Assembly (NCBI GenBank): GCA_033032865.1
Contig: JAWHQI010000065.1
Location: 8,430,001-8,494,000 of the forward strand
DNA: 64,000 bases
Direction of reading: 5' to 3'
Source: Dactylorhiza incarnata
Lineage: Eukaryota > Streptophyta > Magnoliopsida > Asparagales > Orchidaceae
Position 1 is the stretch's first letter. The number at the start of each line of letters is the position of its first letter. Both the position numbers and the translations under genes were made by a program. The notes under the pieces were generated by a model. That model did no database searches. It was not told where the DNA came from and worked only from the letters and a program-made list of their open reading frames with translations. Below, one piece after another: positions 24,301 to 36,300 of this stretch.

Positions 24301-27300
24301 AGATCATTGTATTCAATATGGTAAATATTATTGACCAAAAAGAAATTCTAGGCAAGCACCCCATAGAAAAATCAATCAATAATCACCAGATTATTAATAA
24401 AAAAAATTATGCGTCGAATAGAACTCGATGCAATTTTAAATATGCATCGAATGCAACTCAACGGTGTTCTGCATGTGCTTCGACATCAACTCGAAGCAGG
24501 TATGAAGGTGCGTCGAATTACACTCGACGCAAACAGCATTCTGCATTGACTTATTATCGACGCAACTATGCAGACACATCGAATTACATTCAACGCAACT
24601 CTATAGATGCGTCGATTTCTGCTCGGCGCATGTTTCCAGAAAATTTTTCAAGAAATTTCAATTCTAGATTCTCTCCTGCAAACTCACTCTTTAATTTTAA
24701 ATGTTATTATTGATGTAAAAGTTGACACGGTGCTAAAATTTATTAGTTTAACAGACTTCCACTCTACCATCCTAAGGAATATCATAAAAGGCATGCATAC
24801 ACTTTCATTTCATCATTTCAAGGTAGAAGCAATGGGCCCAAGATAATCTGGGTTCCTACTGATGTTTGAGTTACTTGTGCAGGATAAATAACATAGGACA
24901 GCCCAACTAAAGGAATGGTAATGTAGATATAATGGACTTTAATTTTAGTTAAAGAAGTTACATATGCAGGATGTACCTTTGACCTTCTTTCTGAAGAAGC
25001 AAAAGCAGATCTATTTGACATATTGTTGGGAAAATACTACAATACAAAGTCTCTGCCCATGTTGTCATATCCAGATTCTTCTATCCCACCAAACCAGGCC
25101 TTTCAATCACCTCCTCCCTCATTAACTCTCCCTCCCACTAATGCTCCTACTTCCTCCACTATGTCAACCTTTTCTCCTCTCAATCTACATTCTATAATTC
25201 TTCGGGCAGTACAGATGGTCACTAGCACAATTTCAATATGAATGAGCATGCTTTTCAAAATTCAAACAATCTTTGAAACCATGCAAACACAGTTTGGTGA
25301 GGTCATTGTCTCTGTACAGTCAAGAATGTCCTCCTCCTCTGTGACTAGGTCATTCTTAACCTCCCATGCTGATGGGTTAAGAAGGAGGAGAAACTGAAGG
25401 AGGATAGGGTGGATCAGGTTGATAAAACAGGGGGAGATTGAGATTGAACATGCTGAACATGGTGCACATATTCAGGGGGGAAGATGTTAATGAAACTCCT
25501 AATCAAGTCACTTAACTTGAAGATGATGAAGATGAGTCACCTCTAAAAATTGCACAAAGGGCTATCTATGTTAGATCTTCGGAAAGAGGGAAGCAAGTCA
25601 TTTCTTCCTAAAGATTTGAAAGAATTTTTATAGTCAAGAAACAGGAAGTTATCTCTCAGGGTAGTATCACAGTCAGTTGATAAAAGGACAAAAAAACAAA
25701 GGCTGAATGTCGATGCTGAATTTGCAAAGGACAGTTCATTTGTTTGCTCATGGTTTCTTCCTTCTCTTTATATATAAATGATGTAAATTTCCTCTTTTCT
25801 TGTCTTATTTTGTAAAAACACTTTAAACAATTTGTAAAATTTGATAAGATAAATAGGGGAAGATTGTTGGGAAAACCCCATTTTGATTTAACTTAACAAA
25901 TTAACTATATGTGATTTTATTCTCTGGGCTTATTACCCATGTTATATAGTAAGGGTAATTTGGTCATAGAAGTCTTAGGAAATCAGCTGAGTCATGTCGA
26001 GATTTAACTATAGGTGATTTTATTTTCTAGGTTTATTACTCATGTCGAGATTTATGAAGACATATTCAAAAGAAAATTATTCTTTCTAAAGATCTATTTC
26101 CGGAATAAGAAGAATTCGAAATCTCTCAGAGATTAATATATTCAGAAGTTGAGAAGAACAAGACAGAGGATTACAATAGACAAGAGCTTAAAAAGTCTCC
26201 AGACCTTCTTCCTCTCTCAACTTCTTTCTCTCAGAAACATCAATTCTTCTTCTCTCTGCATCTTCATTGTTTCTCATACAGAGATAAATCTTTGAAGGAT
26301 GGATCAATACTTATAATCCTTGTATCTTCTTCTAAGCAAGGATTCATCATCTTACAAAGGATCCAGAACACTTAGTGTCTAGAATCCTCATTGACTGCTG
26401 AAAGAGGATTCAAATCAGAAGATTACACTTCATCTTCCTCTTCTTCTTCTTACTCTATTTCTCACCTTCTGTAAAATGAGTAAAGAGTCCTAAGAATCCC
26501 TCTACAAAGGATTCAGCCTGGTTCAAAATCTTCTTAACAAAAGATCTAGACTGGTTCAAGATCTCCTTATCAAAAGATCTAGTTTTGATTCAAGATCTCC
26601 TTATCAAAAGATCTAGTATTGGTTCTAAGAGTCTCCTTAACAAAAGACTCAGCACCTGGTTCAAAGAGTCTTCTTATCAAAAGACTCAGGCACTGTGATA
26701 GTGTATTCCTACCAAGGTGGTAGAAGAGTAGATGTACCCATAGTTTTGGGGAACTACTATATATTGTTATGTCCTCTGTATTGTGATAATTTTCTGTGTT
26801 GTCCCTTACGTAGTTTTATTATTCTATGTTTATTTTATTCTGGTTTGAATTCTGGATGCTAAGTAACTAGAACTGTTATTTTTCTATGCACACTTTATAA
26901 AAAAGTTTTAAATCTCTATTCATCACCCTCTAGAGAATACTCAGGGGAGTCGTTGTGCACTTTCAAACTCCTTTCCACAGAAAGAACCTCCCACTGGCTC
27001 TTGTTTTCGAGCCCCCACACCTCCATCGAGCCATATGTTATTTCTTTTCTTAATTTTTAGGGCTGTCATCACGCCCTCGTGAATTTATCCTTAGTTGATT
27101 AATCAAAATCTTGATTAATTAATTAGTAGTAATCCATTCCTCTTCCACCAAAACACAAAAAATTAATTAATTGATTTTTTATTGGATAATTAATTAATTA
27201 TATTTTTCCTAGCAATGACATGAGATTCGGCGACTACGTTGTTCGCTCACAAGTCGACCGCGAAAATCTGCGTCGTCATCATCGCCATACTCGACGCCCT

Positions 27301-30300
27301 GATCGTTGCACACAAACATAAACAGTTGCTTGCTCATCTTCCGCTCTCTGCGCCACCATCGAGCTCGTTGATTGTTCCACCGTAACCCGTGCCAATTGTT
27401 CTCTCAGCCACCTCCATACAGCGCCCTCCGCTCCAATTACCTATTCCGCCGGCCCCTCTGGCGTCATTCCTGTCGGTGGCCGCCGCCCAGCCGGCATCAC
27501 CACTTCCAATCATCACGACTCACATTCAACGGGCACACTTGCCTCGCCCCCAGCCATTATGCATGACAGTGTCTCCTCAGCAAGCGCCCCCGCCATGCCA
27601 GATCTATGAAACCCTTCGTGACATCTGTAAGCATGATGACGGCATACAACTCGATGCAGTGTCTGTTATAGCGATGTATTACCAGGCACTGTTCTGGCAG
27701 GAAATCAAGGAGCAAGATAATCAAGAGTGCAAGCCTCGTTCGAGCTTGGGGACAAGCTCGATTTGAAGAAAGGGCGAGACGGTATGGGTTTCGTTAGTGT
27801 CATTATTAGGTGTCTTTATTATTAGATGTCGTTCTTTATAGTTATTATGAACGTTGTGTCTTCTATTTCATGTCAGGTCTTTTGGTAATTAGTTTGAGCC
27901 ATGTAATTCTATATATAGACCCCATTGGGTTATGAATGAAGGCATCCAAGAAGTTATTATCTTTCGCTTATCTTTGTATGAGATATTGGTAGCTCTCTCC
28001 TCCAGAGCACGCCTGACTTATGCAGCTGCGGTTCCGGCTCCACATATTCCTTCCGCCTCCAGCCACTACACAATCTTATTTAGGCTCTCTTGAAGAGAGG
28101 AGTACATTGGAGGACAATGCCTCAGAGTGCTAGGAGGGGGTTTGTCTCCCGAGTTTGTAACCAGTATTTTCATGCAAAACAAACTTTGAATCGACTGCAG
28201 TCAGGCACGTTGAACTTGTATGACCTATACGAGCGCGACGCAATTCGTCTCATTCAATTCTGACGAGAATTGAGAAAGTTGAACGAATTGAGTCGCTTTG
28301 AGCTACGCAAATAGTTTACATTTAAATGTGCTAAAAACAAATTACGAAATTTCAACATTTTATCATTTATCAATTCTTATCTGTGGTCATTGCTGGTGTT
28401 TGAAGTTTGGTGGTCGTGGATTGTTGGTTGTCTTGCTGCATTGCTAGTGGATGTAGCTTGGTGGTCGTGGATTGTTGGTCCTGACCAATTGATACGCACT
28501 AGCCGCACCATATCAAGAACTAAGAACGCGGATAAGAATTTGTTTTGCATGAAAATACTGGTTACAAACTCGGGAGACAAACCCCCTCTTAGCACTCTGA
28601 GGCATAGTCCTCCAATGTACTCCTCTCTTCAAGAGAGCCTAAATAAGATTGTGTAGTGGCTGGAGGCGGAAGGAATATGTGGAGCCGGAACCGCGGCTAC
28701 ATAAGTCAGGCTTGCTCCTTGCTTGGTGGTTGTGTGTGGTTACTTTTCCGGTTGCTTGCTGCTTTGTGCTTTGTTGCGATATATCTACCCGTTTTGATGG
28801 CTTGTTTAGCAATTAGCAATAAATTGTTTTATTTGTTTTGTTGGATAACAAATGAAGTAAAATACCACAATTATTAGTTATTCATCCAACTTCATTTTGC
28901 AATCAATGATGTATGGTCGTAGTGAATGATGAATGAATGTATATCCAAATTCATTATTCTATCTACTATGCCGACTATAGATGAGTATGGAAGCGATGAA
29001 GATTGAAGAATAAGGTATGTTTGAAATTTAATTTTTTAAATTTTGATGTTATAAAAAATATATATAGTTACAAACTTCTTAAAATTACTAGTTTTACAAC
29101 AAAAAAATCATTAACGTATTGTATGTTAAATGTTTCATATAGCTTTTAATATTTAGAAGTTCATAGGTTGTAAAATAGTTAGTATTGTGCAAGTATAAAA
29201 TAATATATAATTATATATATAATTATTTAAATATTAAAACCCGATATATGAAATATCCCCGATATATTCACCAATATATAAAAAATCGACATGAAAACCC
29301 AAACCGACGTGTCCCCGACATCCGACATCTACAACCTTGAATTAAACATAGAAAAATAAAGTCCTCATGTAAATTTATGTTCTTCAATTATGGTTAAAGT
29401 GTATTAAGAATAGATGGTTAAATTTTAAATACATATTACTTTGGCAATTGAATTGTGGCAATCTTATGAATCTTCAAATCCAAATCCACGAAGATTTGCT
29501 ATAAAGGTGCTAAATCTCACTTGTAACGCATCTGGTTGTGAGCGTAATTAGAGTTTTTTAACATGTAAGTAATTAAATGCAATAGTTTAACTTATAAAAA
29601 TTCTATTTTAGGCTTTTTATAATGTCATGAAATACCATTGCTCAATTTATGTGGTCATATTGCAGATTCGTAGAAAAAAATAAATAGGCTCACTCAAAAA
29701 CGCCTCAACGATTTAGTATTCGTAAAGTACAATCGAGTGTTTAGACGTCAATACGATGCTCGTGATTGTATTAATCTAATTTCGGTTAAAAATATAGATA
29801 AGAGCAACGAATGGTTGATGGGCAGAATGGAGGAATAAAACGATGTTGAGCAAGAGAGCAAATTGGTTTTTGATGATGGGTATTTGACAGGGGGTGTAGT
29901 TTCCAGGACCACTGGAGTTAAAGGGGTATTATATCAGACGAGCTTATCTATAAGAAAAAATGTGATCTCCACAAAGACAGACGAAAAGGGCGACTCTTCG
30001 AAAATAAGGGTTACTAATTCGCAACTCCTTTGGGATGAGGATGACGAAGATGAGGAAGTTGAATACAATGAATAAGAAGTTTACAATGACAGTGAAGAAG
30101 ATGATGAAGATTTAATTTTTTTTTTCATCATGATGATTAGCTAATATTGCACCAGTAAGTAGTAAATTAATTTTATTTTAAATATTTTTTAACATTAATA
30201 TTACTTTGTATTCATCATTTGTATCACATTGTTCTTTGTCGACATTATTAGGGATACTATGGAAGAAGTTTTATGTTGTTTTTTTGGCATTTAATAGTTT

Positions 30301-33300
30301 TAGATACTTTCTTTTATTTTTTGTGCCCTGGATTTGTGAGGTGGGCGTCTGCGCCTTGCGCTTTACGCCTAGGCTCCAAAACTCATTTGCACCTCAGTAC
30401 GCCTTGCACCTTTAATAACTTAGCGCCTAATTCATATTGAGTAGACCTTGTCACTCTGAAAATTCTTAATTCTTGAGTTGTAGGAGGGACTTATGTCAAT
30501 ATACAGAGACTAAAGCAAGCATTGGATTTAAAGCTAGTGTTATTTTAGGATATCCTAAGCAATTGCAAAAATTGCGCTCATGATATTCCTAGTATACTAG
30601 ATGCTATCACACATACATACTCAATTTTGATGGGATTGTGTGACCTATTAGTAAATGCTATTCAAACCGTTCCATTTCCTCAATGTAAACTATTAGTTAA
30701 AATTTCAAAATCAACATTCCGCATCCTAGAATTAAATTTATATAAATAACAATAGTTTTGTGGAACTTCAAATGTTAAGATCATTAAGTACAAATGTCTA
30801 CATACACTCGGGCACATCAGTTCGTGTAGGGACAGCAATTTGAAGCAAGACTACTTTATCTCGCCAAACTGGATTCTCCTCAAGAAACTTCTCAAATGCC
30901 AAAAGCTTTTGAGGAATCCCTTTAATCATGTCAAGCCGATCAACTCCTAGCATTACCTAAAGTATCATGAAAGAAAAAGTTAGCATCTGTGACATACAAA
31001 GAAAGTGAAATTTCTGAAACATATAAAAAATATCTCACTATAGAAAGCACTTGGCAACTAAAATAAAAGTGGCACTCTTTACTAAACAGGAACACCAATT
31101 AAAAGAAGTAAAACAGTTTATAAATTACAAAGTGCCAAAAAAATCAAGTTATTTTTTCTTATAAACCCAGTGCATTCCAATATGAACTCATCATAATATG
31201 CCTTATATAGTTTCCCATTTTCATTAAAAGCTGAATTTTTTAGCATGTCTGTGCCTCTTCTTCCATTTTATGTGAGTTCAATTACAGTTCCTCCGGATGG
31301 GAGTCCGAACTTAGCGATTTGTCGACTTCCATGTTCTCTGTTCCTCCGGATGAGGTCCTGAAGCTTTCGATCTCTCTTTGAACCACCACTAGATATTGCT
31401 CAAGGATAGAATCTCTTTTCTCAAAAGCTCCCTCAACTTGTGATGCATTACCAGCGAATCTGTCTGTATTTAAACATCTACAACTCCAGAGCCAAACTCA
31501 TCCAGGGGCTCAATGCTTCGTATTCCGCTAACCTTCCAGAATGATTTGCCTTCTCTGGAATAGTTCTCAGAGGATGCTCAGTGATAACTTGTATCGAGCA
31601 GCCCAGGAAATAAGAACGAAGTCTCCATGCTGATATGAACAAATCTAGGGCTAGCTTTTCAAGGATAGGATATTTAGTATCCACATCTTTCAATATCTTG
31701 CTCAAATACTGAAACGGAAAATGTTTCTTCCCTTCCTCCCGAACCAACACAGCGCTTATGGCTTCGGAGCCAACTCGAAGATACACCAATAGATTCTCCG
31801 AGGACTCTGTAGGAGTGGATTGGAAGTTAATTTTGTTTTAGTTCTTCGAAGGTCTTATCACAATCTTCGGTCCATTTGATTTTGGATGCTCCTCGGAGAA
31901 TTTTAAATAACGGCGCACACTTATCACTTGATCGTGAGATAAAACGAGTAAGTCATGTGATCCTCCCCGTTAGTTGTTGTACTTCTTTCGGAGTTCGAGG
32001 AGATGACATGTTCAGAATATCTTTTACTTTGTGTTTGGGTTAGACTCAAGATCATGAGGTGTTAGCAAATTATCCAGGATTTTCCACTTACTATCACCAA
32101 AAACACATTTCGCTGGATTGAGCCTCATTTTGTACATCCTCAAAGTTGAAATTGTCTCGACAATATCGCGGAAATGCTCTTCGTGTTTTCAGCTCTTAAT
32201 GAGTAAGTCATCCACATACACCTCAAAATTACGCCCTTTCTGATTTTTTAAGACGTAAATCATCATGCGCTGATAGGTAGCACTGGCGCTCTTAAGGTCA
32301 AAGGGAATGACCTAATAGCAATAACATTCGTCGTTCGTGATAAATGAAGTGTAAGGAATATCGGGGATGTGCATCCGAATTTGGTAATATCCCGAGAAAG
32401 CATCTAAAAAATTCATCACAGGAAATCACACAGCATAATCATTTAGGGAATTTATTTAAGGAAAAGGATAATAATCCTTAGGGCGGGCTGTTAAGTTTGG
32501 TGAAATCTACATACATATACCACATATCGTTAGACTTTTTCACCATTACAATGGTCGAAACTAACTCGGGGTATTGAATCTCCATAACAAAGTTTGTCTT
32601 AAGGAGTTCTACTACTTTTTCTGCTGGTGATGGAAGTTCTTCCCACGTTGCGGCATAGGTGGGATGAACTCCGAACGGTGCATCGAAGCACAGTGGGATG
32701 ACCGGCGAGAGATTGGATGTGAGAGGAGTTCTCCCTCTATTGTCGTTGCACTAGTTTGGAGAGAAAAGAAACGAAGCAAGGATTGGTTGTCTTCCCCCTC
32801 AATAAAATGGTAGGTCATGTTGCTCAAGTCCCCGTAAGAACTAAGTGGCTTCCGGCTAACTTCAAACTTGAAGAGCCCCTCCTGAAGCCCACGCATCAGA
32901 GCAACCTGATACATAGTCGGATTGTCGTGGATCCCGAGGATCTTCTCTTGGAACCGGTCAACATAGTGGTTAAGGGCCTCAGACACCCCCAGTTTGATAT
33001 GAAAGAGCGCTTGAGGGGCGCTCTTCCGCTACTTCGAGGTAGCAAACCTCAAAAGAAATTTTTTACCGGGCTCCCGAAAAGAGTTGATGAACCGGGAGGG
33101 TAGCTTGTAGAACCAATATCTGTCCTTCTCATCAAAGGTCATAGACAGCAGCTTGCAGCGGATACCGTCAAAAAGGTTCCGCGGAGAGATTGCAAACTCG
33201 AAAGCCTACAATTGATGAACGAGATCTTATCTCCCGGTGAACCGAGAGAGATGGGGTTCTCTAAATCCGACTGGGATAGGTTCCCAACGGATGGCATCTG

Positions 33301-36300
33301 AGAAGGGAGAATGCTCCTCCTCCACCACAACGTCCGCGATTCCTTCAAAATTCAGTGATCGTGAAGGCCTAGGAATCGCAACCACCATATAAAATTCACG
33401 CCTAGGTATGGGCGAGATCTTCATCATCAGACTGCAGCCTGGGCGTGTTCTGGATTATACGTGGGCAGACATGAGTCTCCACACCCCTAGTGAGAGACTC
33501 GACCTGCTCAGAAAGTCGAGTAACCGCGGACAGTGGAAAGTTGAATTCGCCCCTACTAATTGTCCCCTCAGGATTGTCGCAGGAACCCTCAGGTGACTTC
33601 CCTGCTACATCTCGTCCAGCCATTGTAAGACACTTGATCGCCAACCACCCAAGATTTGAAGGTAGTGTGTTTGTCCTGTTGGGGCAAAAAATGTCTCAAC
33701 TCCACACCAGGAGATTATAAGATAAGTGAGGTACTACGGATGGAAGAATACTCCGATTTACAAATGCATAGATGAGAAAAGGGTGTTGAGGACGGCGAGG
33801 CCAGGTGTCGCACAATACGAACATTTAGTCGTGCATGATTTTATTGATTGAATTAGCAGTTACTGAGTTTGCATTCGGAAATGTTATAATAAAATGAAGT
33901 TTGTTCGTGCTGTGGAGAGAAAAAACTAAGCTAGACAGAAACTGCGGGCAATTTGGCAGGATTTTTGATGCCCTTCATAGACTATTTACCCTTATTTATA
34001 CCAATTGGGGGATGCCCAAGCAGGCAGGCTCAAGAGAAAACTGCCCGGGTACAGGAGAAAAGGGAAGACAATAGAAAAAGAGCTATATAAGGCAAAAGCC
34101 ATCGTAACAAAGAGGAGGCCGCATGAAACTAGGTTGGTACTCACACGAGTTGCGGTGAGAGATCAAGTGCACGCAAACTCCTGAGGCGAGTTCGCCCATG
34201 CTGAAGAAGGCGTTTTCAGACGGATTTTACCATAGAGCGGGAGGTGGTCGCTGAATTTCAGGTAAACATAGTATTATTTCTGACACGTTGTGTATAGGAC
34301 TTTGTACACTACCACTAGTATCTATAAACAACATATATATACATATATATATATATTTGATTTTATGGTTTCCCTATGTATTAAAAAAATTTATGAGTTC
34401 CATTAGCTAAGAGATTAAAATCGAAGGGCTCGGATTTATTTGATGGTCTTATTTCTGGATCATGAACACCCAAAGTTTCTCTTTTTAATATAATATAGAA
34501 AATAGTAATACTCGGAATTTAAAGTCAAATCTGAAGGAAAGATATATATTACATAAATTGGACAAACTCCTTTTGATTAGATGGTAAGAATTATCACAAA
34601 AGAACATCTAAGAGAATGATAATTTTCATACCTTACGACCAGCAAATCTATGAGACAACTCATTGATGTGCTCTTTAACTGCTGGGAGCTCAAGAGCTCG
34701 TTGAAACCGATCAGAGTCTATCCCAATAGGAAACTATCGATATTTCCAAAAGTGATATGCATGAACAAAAAAATAGGTATAATTAAACTCTTAAATACAC
34801 TAAGAAACTATGCATGGCTGAAGTGATTCAATGAATGGAAATGATTAAGAAATAAATGAAATGCTAAAATTAGTGAGTAGGATTATACCGCAGAAACTCG
34901 TGTGAGCTTTCCCTGGTCTTCCACTCCTTCTGGAGTACCCTCAAGTCCAAGAATTCGAGTGCAAGCGCTTACAAAGTGTCTTGCGTAATCATATGTGTGA
35001 AATCTGAATGATATGAGAAGAAAAAAACACTAAGATTGTAATAATAATAATCCGCGAAGGATCATCACCTAAATTATTCTGTAATTCCCTCCCACAGAAC
35101 AGGAAAGGTAAGCAAAAACATGCAGCCAAGTAATAGCATTACTACTACTAAATATAAAATGTCTTCTCATTTCAATTTTTTACAGTAATATAGGTCGTAA
35201 ATCCTTAAATTCATTTAACAACTTGGATCCATTAACATAAAAAACTGTTAGGATGAGAGGCAAGAAAATGAATTATGCAATCCTTCTCTAATCTGAGAAA
35301 TATCGTATATACACCTACAGATGATTCATCATTAATAATTATTATTATTATTATTGCACGTTATAGATCAATAAGTGTAAAAAAAATCATCATTAAAGAG
35401 CAAATTAACAGAAATAAGCTCCAGTACCCAACCAATAAGGAGAAAAAGTAGTCGACGCTCCCACCGGCGCCCAAAGAAGTTTCCCCGCTCTCCGCAGTTC
35501 TACTCACTCCACCATCTCCCCCAGTTGTTCCCTCCCCGTAGTTTAGACAGTCGGCATCATTGGCTCCATGCCCCGCGGTGGTACCGCCACAATTTGTGTC
35601 GTCGCCATCAGTCTCCAAAATCTCCATCCCGCAGCCTCCGCTCCGGCCCCCTGCTCTTTCTTGCCCTCTAGAGTCATTCCACCTGGCAACCATGCCCAAG
35701 TCGTCGTTGCAGCTCACGTACAGCCCGGTCTTTCATTGCCCTCGACCATCCACCGGGAACACACGCCCCGACACCAGCGATGCCCGGCATTCTCCCCTCA
35801 GCAAATGCCCCTACCACGTCATCTCCTTGCAATTTTTATGACATCTGTGAGCATGTTAACACCCCGCCGATCAATGCATCCCCCTTTACAGCGACGCGCT
35901 ATCAGAAGTTATTCTGAAGGGAAATCAAAGAGCCAGATAACCACGTCATATAAGTCTCATTCGAGCTTGACAAGCTTGATTTGAAGGACGGGTGGAATGT
36001 TAGGGGTCCCACGTCATCAGTTATCTGTTAGAGGTTATATTATTATGATTCTTTAGGTATTGGAGTCAAGTCGTATGAGTCGATTCGTATCAAGTCGAGT
36101 CGTAGTAACGAGTTATTAAAGTCCTTATATTTTAGTGTTTCACGCATCTCTTTATGTTGAGATTATTTACGCCTATGACATCCTGTAATGTTATAAATAG
36201 ACCCCTTGGGTCATGTATAAAGATAGAAAATGAATTAATCAAGTTCTCCTTCTCTTTAAGTTCCTCTCTCTAGTTTTCTCCTCTTCCCATTTCTAGGGTT

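Larger units (their letters stand above)
21655..26965 (+). mobile_element. Element G: complete pol-less Sirevirus-like copia element
   Basis: LTRs 21655-23207 and 25865-26965 both start TGTTG(A/G)GAAAACCCC and end TTCA. They are flanked by the perfect target duplication AACTC (21650-21654, 26966-26970). The PBS TTGGTATCAGAG starts at 23209 and a purine tract AGGGGAAGAT precedes the right LTR. The interior encodes a deleted gag only (23341-24860) and then a Pro/Ser-rich stretch. No protease, integrase or RT is seen, so it is non-autonomous. Confidence 0.88.
20891..28075 (+). mobile_element. Element F: non-autonomous LTR element hosting element G
   Basis: The 5' LTR end (20925-21033: GAGATATTGGTAGTTCTCTC ... 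CAAGCCCATACCA) is followed by a degenerate PBS (CTTGAAATCAGAG, about 21042) and a leader to 21649. After G's right target site (26970) the element continues to a gag-like tail (27389-27766). A purine tract then precedes a 3' LTR (about 27783-28070) that shares TGAGATATTGGTAGCTCTCT with the left end. No pol is present. Confidence 0.65.
31250..34240 (-). mobile_element. Element I: internally deleted minus-strand Ty3/gypsy in TPS1 intron 5
   Basis: Order on the minus strand: LTR-like sequence (34240-33660), gag (33644-32640), RT fragments (32620-31810) and RNase H (31789-31478). Gag runs almost directly into RT (KTNFVMEIQYPELVSTIVMV), so the protease and the first part of RT are deleted. The LTR-like part shares TCAATCAATAAAATCATGCA with 44910-44930. 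Insertion ends and target duplication are unclear. Confidence 0.7.

Noticed and set aside
25021..25241. Env-like gene in element G
   Set aside because: The Pro/Ser-rich frame is short, without signal peptide or membrane segments; it is more likely decayed sequence downstream of gag.
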